Shown here: positions 33,471 to 41,870 of the stretch, one piece after another
How positions within the stretch are numbered: position 1 is the first letter of the stretch
Layout: the number at the start of each line of letters is the position of its first letter
NCBI RefSeq assembly: GCF_000429945.1
Contig: NZ_AUCV01000005.1
Coordinates: 1-64,000 of the forward strand
Length of the DNA stretch: 64,000 nt
DNA from: Desulfogranum japonicum DSM 18378
Lineage (GTDB): Bacteria; Desulfobacterota; Desulfobulbia; Desulfobulbales; Desulfobulbaceae
Direction of reading: 5' to 3'
Notes under the pieces: model-generated
What the model was told of the DNA's origin: nothing
Databases searched by the model: none
The model's input: only the letters and a program-made list of their open reading frames with translations
Made by a program: the position numbers and the translations under genes

Positions 33471-34514
33471 TTATTTCAAAGACTCCTGGAAAAAAGAGGT
33501 GATTTTGTCAAACGGGATCATATCCACTCTGTCATACAGATCAATGTGTCTGGCGCCGGGAACAATAACGAGTTCTTTGGGTTCGGCGGCCATTTCATAT
33601 GCATCTTCCGTAAAGTATCTTGAGTGAGCATTCTCGCCCATGATGAACAGAATAGGTCTTGGTGAAATTGATTGAATATAGCTCAACAAAGGAAAATTCA
33701 TGAAAGCCATATTGCTTGTCAGTGTAAATGGGCCGTGTGACCGTGGGTGGTGACCACGGGCCATTCCATAATATTCGAAGAACTCGCTTGAAATAGGGTC
33801 TAATCCTTCGGGAATGGAAGCAGCCGCTTCTTCTGGGAATCCTGGAGGTAAGAATGGACTACCGTTTTCGAAATCCTTCCAGCGTTGCTCTCCAAGCTGG
33901 TCAAGGGTTTTGTTGCGCTGTTCATCGGTCATTCCGTCTTTCCATCCGTTACGGATTACACGGCTCATATCATACATACTCACCGTGGTAACGGCCTTGA
34001 TACGGTGATCAACCTGTGCCGCGGTAAGGGAGAATGCGCCGCTGCCACAGATGCCAATCACACCAATTTTATTTTTGTCAACAAATGGGCGTGTCCCGAG
34101 AAAATCAACTCCGGCACTGAAATCTTCAACAAAAATTTCTGGAGATGATACGTGTCTTGGCTCTCCGCTGCTTTCTCCATTGAAAGATTCATCAAAGGCA
34201 ATGGTAATAAAACCCCTCTCTACCAGGGTTTGTGCGTAAATGCCTGCTCCCTGCTCTTTCACACCGCCATAAGGGGTACCTACAACAATGGCTGCATATT
34301 TTTTTGATGTATCTATATCTTTTGGCAGATACATATCTGCAGCTATGGTGATTCCGTATCTATTGGGATAGGCAACTTTTTCGTGGACGACCTTTTCACT
34401 TTTCGCAAAGGTTTTATCCCATGCGGCATCTTCTGCCCAGGTAACACCGGTTATGAATACAAGCGTACTCATCACTAGTATTATCGAGATTGTATGGAAC
34501 AAATTTGTTTTCAT
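33471..34514 (-). CDS. exported alpha/beta hydrolase with Cys in nucleophile position
   Basis: A 347-residue secreted hydrolase. The signal peptide is MKTNLFHTISIILVMS..GVTWA. The nucleophile elbow is IGVIGICGSGAFS: by the GxCxG reading, Cys rather than Ser would be the nucleophile, as in dienelactone hydrolase and YcjY-like proteins. FDESFNGESSGEPRHVSSPE and a late His in GARHIDLYDR complete the site. Substrates are unknown. ATG 34514 is preferred to 34526 because GGAG lies seven bases before it, inside the longer frame. It belongs to the Fe-ADH operon. Confidence 0.78.
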   Translation of the reverse strand: MKTNLFHTISIILVMSTLVFITGVTWAEDAAWDKTFAKSEKVVHEKVAYPNRYGITIAADMYLPKDIDTSKKYAAIVVGTPYGGVKEQGAGIYAQTLVERGFITIAFDESFNGESSGEPRHVSSPEIFVEDFSAGVDFLGTRPFVDKNKIGVIGICGSGAFSLTAAQVDHRIKAVTTVSMYDMSRVIRNGWKDGMTDEQRNKTLDQLGEQRWKDFENGSPFLPPGFPEEAAASIPEGLDPISSEFFEYYGMARGHHPRSHGPFTLTSNMAFMNFPLLSYIQSISPRPILFIMGENAHSRYFTEDAYEMAAEPKELVIVPGARHIDLYDRVDMIPFDKITSFFQESLK

Positions 34515-34553
34515 GTTCGTCTCCATTTTTAAAATTATATTCCCCGCGTGTCT

Positions 34554-35120
34554 TTATTTGATTACTTTCTGCATTTTTGCTGGTACCCCTGCAACAATAC
34601 AGTCGGGTTGAACATCCTTGGTGACAACGGCACCAGCAGCAACAATTGCATTATCACCTATCGTCACACCGGGTAGGACTGTCGCGTTTGCCTCTATCCA
34701 TACGTTTTTGCCAATGACAACGGGGAGTGGATAGATTGTTTGTCTCTTGTCTGCTGCGATGCCATGATTCAGAGTACACAACACAACATTCTGGCCTATC
34801 TGCGTATCGTCACCGATGGTAATTCCGCCGTAATCTTGAAAGGTACAGCCGGTATTGAAAAAGACATTTTTTCCTATTGTGATATTTTTGCCAAAGTCGG
34901 TGTAGAACGGAGGAAACATAAAGAAGGAGTCATCAATATCTGTTCCTGTTAATTGAGCAAACAGCGAACGTATTTCGTCTGGATTATGGTATGATCCATT
35001 CAGTTGTGCAGTAATCCGCAGTGCTTCGTTGCTGTGTTTGACCAAGAGGGCGTGTGCTGTAGTTCCAACGACAATCGGTTCCCCTTGTTTGATAATTCTT
35101 CTGATTTCGTTCGATTTCAT
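34554..35120 (-). CDS. maltose/galactoside-type O-acetyltransferase
   Basis: A 188-residue left-handed beta-helix acetyltransferase (hexapeptide repeats), similar to maltose acetyltransferase and LacA. Acceptor-side start [15 protein letters not shown] and [16 protein letters not shown]; then repeats [32 protein letters not shown] and the catalytic His in CTLNHG. It transfers acetyl from acetyl-CoA to a sugar or small alcohol. It lies 40 bases downstream of the Fe-ADH gene and 40 upstream of the hydrolase gene. GGGAGA precedes the start. Confidence 0.85.
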   Translation of the reverse strand: MKSNEIRRIIKQGEPIVVGTTAHALLVKHSNEALRITAQLNGSYHNPDEIRSLFAQLTGTDIDDSFFMFPPFYTDFGKNITIGKNVFFNTGCTFQDYGGITIGDDTQIGQNVVLCTLNHGIAADKRQTIYPLPVVIGKNVWIEANATVLPGVTIGDNAIVAAGAVVTKDVQPDCIVAGVPAKMQKVIK

Positions 35121-35160
35121 AGCGTTTCTCCCTGTATCCAGATACCTTTAAGGTGAACTT

Positions 35161-36351
35161 TCACAAGGCTGTCTTGAGTACGGTAACAATATCGTCTTTG
35201 CTCATGGCAGGGCGGCTAAGGAGTTTGCCCTCACCGTCACGCAGTACCAGCGCAGAATCTTCCGCATATTGGGCAAGCAACTCATCACCGATGCCAACTT
35301 CTTTAAGTCGTGTTGGGCAGCCTATGGACTTGAGGAATTCCTCATAGGCAGCAATACCTGCCAGAGCACAATCCATATCATCGTTACTCTTTGCCTGGAG
35401 TCCAAAAATACGCTCGGCAAACTGTACAAATTTGGTAGGACGATGGTTGGCGGCAAATTTCATCCATGCAGGATTGACGATTGCCAGGCCAGCACCATGG
35501 GTGATGTCGTGGTGGGCGGAGATTGCATGTTCGATCATGTGCACAGGAAAACCGGCCGGGTTCATGCCTGCAGCCATGAATCCATTCAAAGCAAGGATGG
35601 AAGCCCACTGCAGTTGAGCACGTGCTTCAAGATCGTTGCCATCGGCAACTGCTCTTTTACCATATTCAATGGTGTTGAGAATAATACCCTCGGCGAAATG
35701 ATCTTGAATGGGGGTACCATCAATACCGTTGAAATATGCCTCGGTTACATGGACAATGATGTCGCAGACACCATAGGCGGTCTGGTCTTGAGGGACGGTT
35801 AAGGTGAGTTCAGGGTCTACAACAGCGGCAGTAGGATAGAGCGCATCAGACTGTACAAACGATTTTATTTTGGTTTCTTCATTACTGATGACCGCAGCAG
35901 CGTTCATTTCCGACCCGGTCGCAGCGAGAGTCGGGATAGTAACAACAGGAAGTGCTTTTGTTGGGATAACCCAGTCTTCCTGGCCATGGCCAATCAGATC
36001 CCATGGATCGCCATGGTAAAGGGCTGCTGCTGCAATAACTTTGGAGGCGTCCATGGTAGATCCTCCGCCCAGGGCAACGATAACATCACAGTTTTCCTCA
36101 CGAGCGATTTGCGCACCGCGGGCAACGGAAGTGATTCTCGGATTGGGTTCAATGCCAGAGCACTCGACGACTGTGACACCAGTCTGTTCAAGTGATGTAA
36201 CGGCACGTTGGAATGTGCCGTTACGTTTCACACTGCCTCCACCGATTACCAGGAGTGCTCGAGAGCCTTTTTCTTTTACGATCTCTCCAAGGCGATTGAG
36301 GGAACCTGCACCAAAAATAAGACGGGTGGGATTATAAAATTCAAAATTCAT
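35161..36351 (-). CDS. iron-containing alcohol dehydrogenase (paralog 2)
   Basis: A 396-residue group III dehydrogenase and lead gene of the operon. NADPH site VALGGGSTMDASK, substrate loop TLAATGSEMNAAA, metal ligands in YGVCDIIVHVTE (Asp, His), VHMIEHAISA and DITHGAGLAI. In the first ligand segment the family has D...H, conserved here as D-I-I-V-H. It should reduce short aldehydes or ketones. It differs from the one at 17002 (only about a third of residues look alike), so the two are old paralogs, not a recent copy. AAGGAGA precedes ATG 36351. Confidence 0.88.
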   Translation of the reverse strand: MNFEFYNPTRLIFGAGSLNRLGEIVKEKGSRALLVIGGGSVKRNGTFQRAVTSLEQTGVTVVECSGIEPNPRITSVARGAQIAREENCDVIVALGGGSTMDASKVIAAAALYHGDPWDLIGHGQEDWVIPTKALPVVTIPTLAATGSEMNAAAVISNEETKIKSFVQSDALYPTAAVVDPELTLTVPQDQTAYGVCDIIVHVTEAYFNGIDGTPIQDHFAEGIILNTIEYGKRAVADGNDLEARAQLQWASILALNGFMAAGMNPAGFPVHMIEHAISAHHDITHGAGLAIVNPAWMKFAANHRPTKFVQFAERIFGLQAKSNDDMDCALAGIAAYEEFLKSIGCPTRLKEVGIGDELLAQYAEDSALVLRDGEGKLLSRPAMSKDDIVTVLKTAL

Positions 36352-36578
36352 TGTGTTCTCCTTGCTGGGGCTAATGAATGGGCATCCTGATTGGATGCTT
36401 CCACTATATGCCCATAAAGGAAAACCTGTTAGAACGATACTCCAGAGTTATTGTCTGATTCTCCAAAATGACAGAGAGGTCATTGGTGTTTCTTTTTTTT
36501 GAAACTGACTTTGTCAAGCTTTCCGTCTGTTGTCAGTCTTTGTGATAAAAAACGGATACACCGGTTGAAACTGTTTAA

Positions 36579-36869
36579 TCAGCGGATAGAAAGCTGTTTT
36601 TCAAGGGTTTTTGCAAGTTGATCTGTGCATGAGGTACCTTTGTTGCCACAGATAATACCTTTTAACTTCTCAATGACTTCTTCTGCCGGCATACCTTCGA
36701 GCAATACTGAGATTGCACTGAGATTTCCCTGGCATCCACCAACAAAATTAAGATTGTGTACTCTGCCTTCTTCTAAACTGAATGTGATTTTTTTCGCACA
36801 TACTCCCTCTGGAATAAAGCTCTCACCTTCGTTATCTCTTGCAAATTCAGCTATATTTAAAAATTGCAT
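36579..36869 (-). CDS. TSCPD-domain protein (TIGR03905 type)
   Basis: A 96-residue protein with FIPEGVCAKKITFSLEEGRV, GGCQGNLSAISVLLEGM and ICGNKGTSCTDQLAKTLE. These four conserved Cys (VCAK, GCQGN, CGNKGTSC) define the TSCPD family, also found at the end of vitamin B12-dependent ribonucleotide reductases. They probably bind a metal; function is unknown. The start at ATG 36869 has AAGGA upstream; the open frame extends to 36914 without support. Confidence 0.8.
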   Translation of the reverse strand: MQFLNIAEFARDNEGESFIPEGVCAKKITFSLEEGRVHNLNFVGGCQGNLSAISVLLEGMPAEEVIEKLKGIICGNKGTSCTDQLAKTLEKQLSIR

Positions 36870-36966
36870 AAAAAAATCCTTAACGTAATTCTTTAAAAAT
36901 AAAATCAAAAACACTCCGTAAATACACCTGCATCAAGTGACCTGCAATTGGTTTTTTCAGCAAAGA

Positions 36967-37035
36967 TAACTGCTCACAGTGCAATTGATCTTTTCGCGAT
37001 CAGCTTGGCTCAGGTATGACCCGATACGCTATATA
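36967..37035 (+). repeat. family-1 repeat, left-half copy G
   Basis: TAACTGCTCACAGTGCAATTGATC and the GATCAG core are present, then CCCGATACGCTATATA, after which the match to copies A and E stops. There is no right end. It lies 98 bases upstream of the TSCPD start, in the gap before selO. Confidence 0.7.
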
Positions 37036-37335
37036 AGTGGATACCAGCAAAGTAAGCATAATATGAGCCCTGACCAGGATTTTGAGCGAGTTTTTTTGAA
37101 ATGCGAAAGGTACACCTGCCACGACTGCTTACCTATTGGCTGGGGGGTAATATGGTTACCCTGTTGATTCTTAATAACGAACGCATTAACAGACTTTTGC
37201 TCTGAAAATATGCGCAGGTCATATTTTTCCTGCCTTTGAGTATTTTGTAATTATCATCAGTTGTGCTTGAAAAAGTGAGAATGATTCCTAGAATGTATGT
37301 GTGTTGCTACCTAACTTAAGCTTGAGAGACATGAC
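37036..37335. other. intergenic region upstream of selO
   Basis: About 300 bases with no supported gene. GAGAATGATTCCTAGAATG at about 37278-37296 is a weak dyad that could be a regulatory site or part of the selO promoter; it is not a clear Fur box. Confidence 0.35.
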
Positions 37336-38838
37336 ATGCAATCCACTACGGTCAATGGGAATCATTCTGCTGGTTTTGATAATACCTACATTCGCCTTCA
37401 AGAGAAGTTTTTTCATCACTGTAACCCTGACAAGGTGCCTCAACCTCGACTGATCTGTTTTAATAACGAGTTGGCAGACCATTTAAACCTTCGCCTCCAG
37501 GGGTTGAGTGATATGGATTTGGCCGGCTATTTTTCCGGCAATATGCTGTTTGCTGATTCTGAGCCCATTGCCATGGCATATGCCGGCCATCAGTTTGGTT
37601 CTTTCGTTCCCCAGCTTGGGGATGGAAGAGCCATTCTTCTTGGAGAAATTGTTACTCTAAAAGGGAAGAGGTACGACATTCAACTGAAAGGTTCAGGACG
37701 TACCAGGTGGAGCAGAGGCGGTGATGGCAAGTCTGCCCTTGGCCCTGTCATTCGCGAATATATTGTCAGTGAAGCGATGCATGCTCTTGGTGTACCAACT
37801 ACCAGAGCACTGGCTATGGTGACCACCGGTGAAGAGGTGTTGCGCCAGACCGGTAAATTGCCGGGCGGTATACTTACCAGAGTAGCCTCTGGTTATATGC
37901 GCATCGGGACATTTGAGTATTTTCTTGCAAGAAATGATCTGGAAGCCATCGGTCAACTGGCAGATTACGCCATACGCCGTCACTATCCTGAAGCAGCCAG
38001 GGATGAAAATCCTTATATCAGTTTTTTCAAACAGGTCTGTGACAGGCAGGCAGCACTTGTAGCCAAATGGATGCAACTTGGTTTCATTCATGGCGTTATG
38101 AACACCGATAACACCTCCATTTGCGGTGAGACCATTGATTACGGCCCCTGTGCCTTCATGGATGAGTATGACCACAATACCGTATTCAGCTCCATTGATA
38201 TCCATGGCCGCTATCGTTATGGCAATCAGGGCGGCATCATTCTCTGGAATCTCAGCAGTTTGGCCCATTGCCTTTTCCATCTGTTTGACGAGGACGAAGA
38301 TACCTCCCGTAGCCTTTACACCCCTATCCTTGAACACACCCAGGTGCAATTTCTACATAACTGGCAACAGGGAATGTTGAAAAAAGTAGGCCTGAACAAG
38401 GTGGAGGAAAAAGATATTGAATTAGTTGAGAACTATCTCGATATACTCCGGGAGCAAAACGTTGATTACACCCTGGCGTTCAGGTACCTGGCAGACAATA
38501 TCAACCGAAATACGCTTTCAGGGCGGTATTCTGCCCTTTTTAAGCGTCCTGAAGAACTGGATAACTGGATGTTACAATGGAAAAAGAGGTTATTGCGGGA
38601 ATCTGCTTCCGGCGCAAATATTGTTTCTTTAATGAATAGAACAAATCCCGCCTATATTCCCAGGAACCACAGGGTTGAAAAAGCGATTCAGCAGGCTGAA
38701 AAAGAAAACAGGTTTGAAGAGATACAGCGCTTTATGGACGTGTTGAAGAACCCTTTTTCAGAACAACCTGACACCGCAGAATATATGCTGCCTCCTACAA
38801 CAGAGGAGCGAGTATTGCAAACTTTCTGTGGAACGTAG
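37336..38838 (+). CDS. selO: protein adenylyltransferase SelO (YdiU)
   Basis: A 500-residue pseudokinase that transfers AMP from ATP to protein Ser, Thr or Tyr residues during redox stress. The family motifs are present: YAGHQFGSFVPQLGDGRA, LKGSGRTRWSRGGDGKSALG, REYIVSEAMHALGVPTTRAL, and GVMNTDNTSI with the catalytic Asp. The end is LQTFCGT: Cys three residues from the C-terminus, where animal SelO carries selenocysteine. That Cys can form a disulfide that controls activity in E. coli SelO. The start has only a weak ribosome site (GAGAG). Confidence 0.92.
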   Translation: MQSTTVNGNHSAGFDNTYIRLQEKFFHHCNPDKVPQPRLICFNNELADHLNLRLQGLSDMDLAGYFSGNMLFADSEPIAMAYAGHQFGSFVPQLGDGRAILLGEIVTLKGKRYDIQLKGSGRTRWSRGGDGKSALGPVIREYIVSEAMHALGVPTTRALAMVTTGEEVLRQTGKLPGGILTRVASGYMRIGTFEYFLARNDLEAIGQLADYAIRRHYPEAARDENPYISFFKQVCDRQAALVAKWMQLGFIHGVMNTDNTSICGETIDYGPCAFMDEYDHNTVFSSIDIHGRYRYGNQGGIILWNLSSLAHCLFHLFDEDEDTSRSLYTPILEHTQVQFLHNWQQGMLKKVGLNKVEEKDIELVENYLDILREQNVDYTLAFRYLADNINRNTLSGRYSALFKRPEELDNWMLQWKKRLLRESASGANIVSLMNRTNPAYIPRNHRVEKAIQQAEKENRFEEIQRFMDVLKNPFSEQPDTAEYMLPPTTEERVLQTFCGT

Positions 38839-38846
38839 GAGAAGTC

Positions 38847-38866
38847 CGGGGAAGCCGCTTTCCCCG
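38847..38866. terminator. hairpin between selO and lutC (convergent)
   Basis: CGGGGAA pairs with TTCCCCG around a six-base loop. It lies between two converging genes. There is no T-run on either side, so its strength as a terminator is uncertain. Confidence 0.35.
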
Positions 38867-38916
38867 AATCAGGGCTGCGGAAAATACTGTTCGCGAAGTC
38901 AGGTGTATGGTTGTGC

Positions 38917-39690
38917 TTATTGTTCTTCACCTATAATAAACAGGTGCAATTCCCGAGGGCCGTGCGCTCCGTGAACCATTATAAGTTCGATGTCCCCGGT
39001 TTTACTGGGGCCGGATATGAGGGAAAGGTTGTTGGTCAGGCCTTCCTTACGTTCGGCTGGATCCCATTTGAGCAGAGTGTAGAGTTCCTCGAGGGTTGAA
39101 AGGAGTTTTTTCTCTTTAACAACAGCCACGTGGATGGATGGAACCAGAGAAACCGATCGGCTCTGTCCGGGACGACTTCGAAGGGCAAGAGTTGCTGTTG
39201 CCGCCACACAGTAATCTGCAGAAGTAATGCCGATAAATGACTGTTCCACCTGGGCTCGAAACTGTTCTTTTTGACTGGATGGAATTGGCCTGGCCTGGTC
39301 TGTAACGTCAAAAATCGGGGTCGTATGAATAGGGATTCCCGATAACTCCGGCAGAGATTCCAGCTTGAGTTGGTTTATTAATGGATGATCCCAGCGGCAG
39401 ACATGTTTTTCCGTTCCCCATTCAGGTGACTTTTCCTTAATTAACGCGGCAATGGCCTCTGCAGTCTCTTCCAGGCTACTATGTTCGTGCAGGTTAACAT
39501 ACAGGGGGCCTGTGACCTCGCGGAGCCTCGACATGTTTGCGTTATGCTGGGCAGATGTGCGCTGTTGGATCTGTGTAAGCACTATTTTTTCATGCTCAGA
39601 AGGCTCGGTGGTGAAAAGGTCTTCTGCAGGTTTTGATCCCTGTGATCTTCCCAGCGCTTGTTTGATGGTACTTATGAACGTCTGTTGCAT
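38917..39690 (-). CDS. lutC: LutC/LldG-type LUD-domain protein
   Basis: A 257-residue LUD-domain protein, third subunit of the LutABC lactate-oxidation complex. FIGITSADYCVAATATLALRS and RSVSLVPSIHVAVVKEKKLL are the conserved LUD core, and SLISGPSKTGDIELIMVHGAHGPREL the C-terminal signature. The start ATG 39690 overlaps the lutB stop (TAATG), and CAGGAGGGG supplies a strong ribosome site. It is the last gene of the operon that starts with the TRAP transporter genes. Confidence 0.87.
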   Translation of the reverse strand: MQQTFISTIKQALGRSQGSKPAEDLFTTEPSEHEKIVLTQIQQRTSAQHNANMSRLREVTGPLYVNLHEHSSLEETAEAIAALIKEKSPEWGTEKHVCRWDHPLINQLKLESLPELSGIPIHTTPIFDVTDQARPIPSSQKEQFRAQVEQSFIGITSADYCVAATATLALRSRPGQSRSVSLVPSIHVAVVKEKKLLSTLEELYTLLKWDPAERKEGLTNNLSLISGPSKTGDIELIMVHGAHGPRELHLFIIGEEQ

Positions 39691-41129
39691 TATTTTTTCC
39701 CCTCCTGTTTCTCCTGCCATCTCTGCATAAAGGTTTTTGGTGCCAGAGGCTGCATGTTGCGTTGGCTGGTCCAGCCATTAAAAGGGTAGGGGAGCTTCCT
39801 GATCATGCCATCCTGGGTGGGGAGAATTTTTTGTGCTTTTCGTGCCACTGCATAAAAAAGGTTATATAACGTGCGATTGCCGTTAACAAACTGCCAGCAG
39901 CGAAAGAGCCATCTTTCCTGGTTGCGGGCTGGTTTGACCTGCCAGCTGGGATCACCTTCGGAGAGCTTGGATCGTAAGGCCAACAGCATCCTCGGCAAAT
40001 TGATTTCCAGTGGACAAGCCTGTCTGCACGCACCACAAAGAGATTCGCCCGAACAGAGATCTGAGGCATCGTTGATGCCAAATAGCAGGGGCGTTACGAC
40101 AGCCCCGACAGGGCCACTGTAGGCTGATCCGTAACTGTGACCACCAATTTTTCCGTAGACCGGGCAGATGTTCAGGCAGGCCCCGCAACGAATGCAGCAG
40201 AGCATTTCCCTGAATGTCTCATCAGCCAGGATCTTTGAACGTCCATTATCCACAATGATCAGATGGAACTGCTCCGGCCCGTCACTGTGGCCGGGGGCAG
40301 CCGGGCCGCCAACATAACTCACATAGCCGCCGATCTGTTGGCTCGCAGCACCCATGGACATAAGACGGAGGATAGCCTGCTGCTCCTCCAGATTGGCAAC
40401 GATGCGCTCCATTCCCATGACCGCAACATGCAATTTGGGCAGGGTGGTTGCCATGCGAATGTTGCCCTCGTTGGAGACTGTGGTGATATGTCCGGTTTCT
40501 GCGCAGGCAAGGTTACAGCCGGAAATACCCATATCAGCTGTCAGGAATTTTTCGCGCAGTGCCCTGCGGGCATCCTGGGTCAGGGTTGGTGGGTCATCGG
40601 TGTAAGGAGTGCCAAGTTTTTCTGTAAACAGTTCTCCTATCTGTTCGCGGGTTTTGTGGATGGCCGGAGCCACGATGTGCGTTGGCCGTTCACCGGCAAG
40701 TTGGATGATATATTCGCCCAGATCGGTTTCGGTCACCTCGATACCCGCCTGTTCCAGGCCATCATTGAGTCCGATTTCTTCGGTGACCATGGATTTACCC
40801 TTGACCACAGTGCGAACATGATTTTCCAGGGCAATGCGCACACAGATTTCCACAGCATCTTCAGCTGAGGGTGCAAAATGGACCTGCCCTCCATGGGACC
40901 GGATATTTTCTGCCAGGGTCTCCAGAAGAACATCCAGGTTATCAATAGCTTTACGGCGATACTGATGTGCAATTTTTCGCAGTTCCTGGCCTTCCGGCAG
41001 TGTATTGTACAGCTTTTTGGTTGCAGGTCCCAAACGTCCCTGCAGGCTGGTGAGGGCAGACTGCAGTACTGGATCTGCAATGGCTTTATGGGCGTTCTGT
41101 TTATACTTTTCCGAGTCTATCCCAGCCAT
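39690..41129 (-). CDS. lutB: LutB/LldF-type iron-sulfur protein
   Basis: A 479-residue subunit with an N-terminal LUD domain (VVKGKSMVTEEIGLN, ISGCNLACAETGHITTVSNE) and a C-terminal pair of [4Fe-4S] motifs, CCIRCGACLNICPVYGKIGG and CGACRQACPLEI. It relays electrons from 2-hydroxy acid oxidation, probably L-lactate to pyruvate, to the quinone pool. ATG 41129 lies one base after the lutA stop with GGAGAG upstream; the longer open frame to 41156 runs within lutA. Confidence 0.88.
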   Translation of the reverse strand: MAGIDSEKYKQNAHKAIADPVLQSALTSLQGRLGPATKKLYNTLPEGQELRKIAHQYRRKAIDNLDVLLETLAENIRSHGGQVHFAPSAEDAVEICVRIALENHVRTVVKGKSMVTEEIGLNDGLEQAGIEVTETDLGEYIIQLAGERPTHIVAPAIHKTREQIGELFTEKLGTPYTDDPPTLTQDARRALREKFLTADMGISGCNLACAETGHITTVSNEGNIRMATTLPKLHVAVMGMERIVANLEEQQAILRLMSMGAASQQIGGYVSYVGGPAAPGHSDGPEQFHLIIVDNGRSKILADETFREMLCCIRCGACLNICPVYGKIGGHSYGSAYSGPVGAVVTPLLFGINDASDLCSGESLCGACRQACPLEINLPRMLLALRSKLSEGDPSWQVKPARNQERWLFRCWQFVNGNRTLYNLFYAVARKAQKILPTQDGMIRKLPYPFNGWTSQRNMQPLAPKTFMQRWQEKQEGKK

Positions 41130-41130
41130 A

Positions 41131-41862
41131 TCATCTCTCCGCCAGCAACTGGGCAATATGTTTTACTTCAACCGATGCATTGATACGACTGAGCATACCC
41201 TGAATATTCATCAGACATCCCATGTCGCAGCCAGTCACCACCTCTGCGCCGGTTTGCAGAATGTTGTCCACTTTCTCTTTGAGAATGGCTTCGGAAATGT
41301 CTGAATATTTCACGGCAAAGGTGCCGCCAAAACCGCAACAACGATCTGCGTCTTTCATCTCGATCAGTTCCATCTCCCGGATATGGGAGAGCAGGGCTCT
41401 CGGTTGCCTGTCTACACCGAGAAAACGATTCAGGTGACAGGACGCATGGTAGGTGACCTTGCGGGCAAATCTGGCGCCCACATCCTCGGCCTGGAGAACA
41501 TCCACCAGATACTGGGTAAACTCATAGGTTTTGGCGCCGACTTTTATGGCACGTTTTTGCATTTCAGGATCGTCTGCAAACAGTTCTGGGTAGTGATGGC
41601 GTACCATATTAACACAGGAACCTGAAGGCGAGATAATGATCTCTGCCTCTTCAAACAGGTCAATGAATTTACAGGCAGCTGCCTTGGCAACCTGACGGTG
41701 CCCGGAGTTGAATGCGGGTTGGCCGCAGCAGGTCTGGCTGGTTGGGCAGGAGACCTGAATGTTCAGGTCCTCCAATACCTTGACCATGGCCTCTGCGACA
41801 TCCGGGTAAATAGTATCAATAATGCACTGGACAAACAGTGTGACAGGTGGTGTGTGCTTCAT
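41131..41862 (-). CDS. lutA: LutA/LldE-type CCG-domain iron-sulfur protein
   Basis: A 243-residue protein with two CCG domains: SQTCCGQPAFNSGHR near 42 and DRCCGFGGTFAVKYSDIS near 175, and the matching HASCHLNR and TGCDMGCLMN Cys motifs. These coordinate the unusual iron-sulfur cluster seen in heterodisulfide reductase B-like proteins. It is the likely electron-transfer or catalytic part of lactate oxidation in LutABC. Only eight bases separate it from dctM, so it is part of the transporter operon, tying uptake to oxidation. Confidence 0.88.
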   Translation of the reverse strand: MKHTPPVTLFVQCIIDTIYPDVAEAMVKVLEDLNIQVSCPTSQTCCGQPAFNSGHRQVAKAAACKFIDLFEEAEIIISPSGSCVNMVRHHYPELFADDPEMQKRAIKVGAKTYEFTQYLVDVLQAEDVGARFARKVTYHASCHLNRFLGVDRQPRALLSHIREMELIEMKDADRCCGFGGTFAVKYSDISEAILKEKVDNILQTGAEVVTGCDMGCLMNIQGMLSRINASVEVKHIAQLLAER

Positions 41863-41870
41863 GGTTTATG

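Noticed and set aside
37278-37296. Fur box upstream of selO
   Set aside because: GAGAATGATTCCTAGAATG has only part of the 19-base Fur consensus and no iron-related gene nearby.
37693-38349. 218-codon frame opposite selO
   Set aside because: It is the complement of a strongly conserved SelO coding region and has no independent support.
40263-40868. 201-codon frame opposite lutB
   Set aside because: It mirrors the conserved LUD and Fe-S coding region on the other strand.
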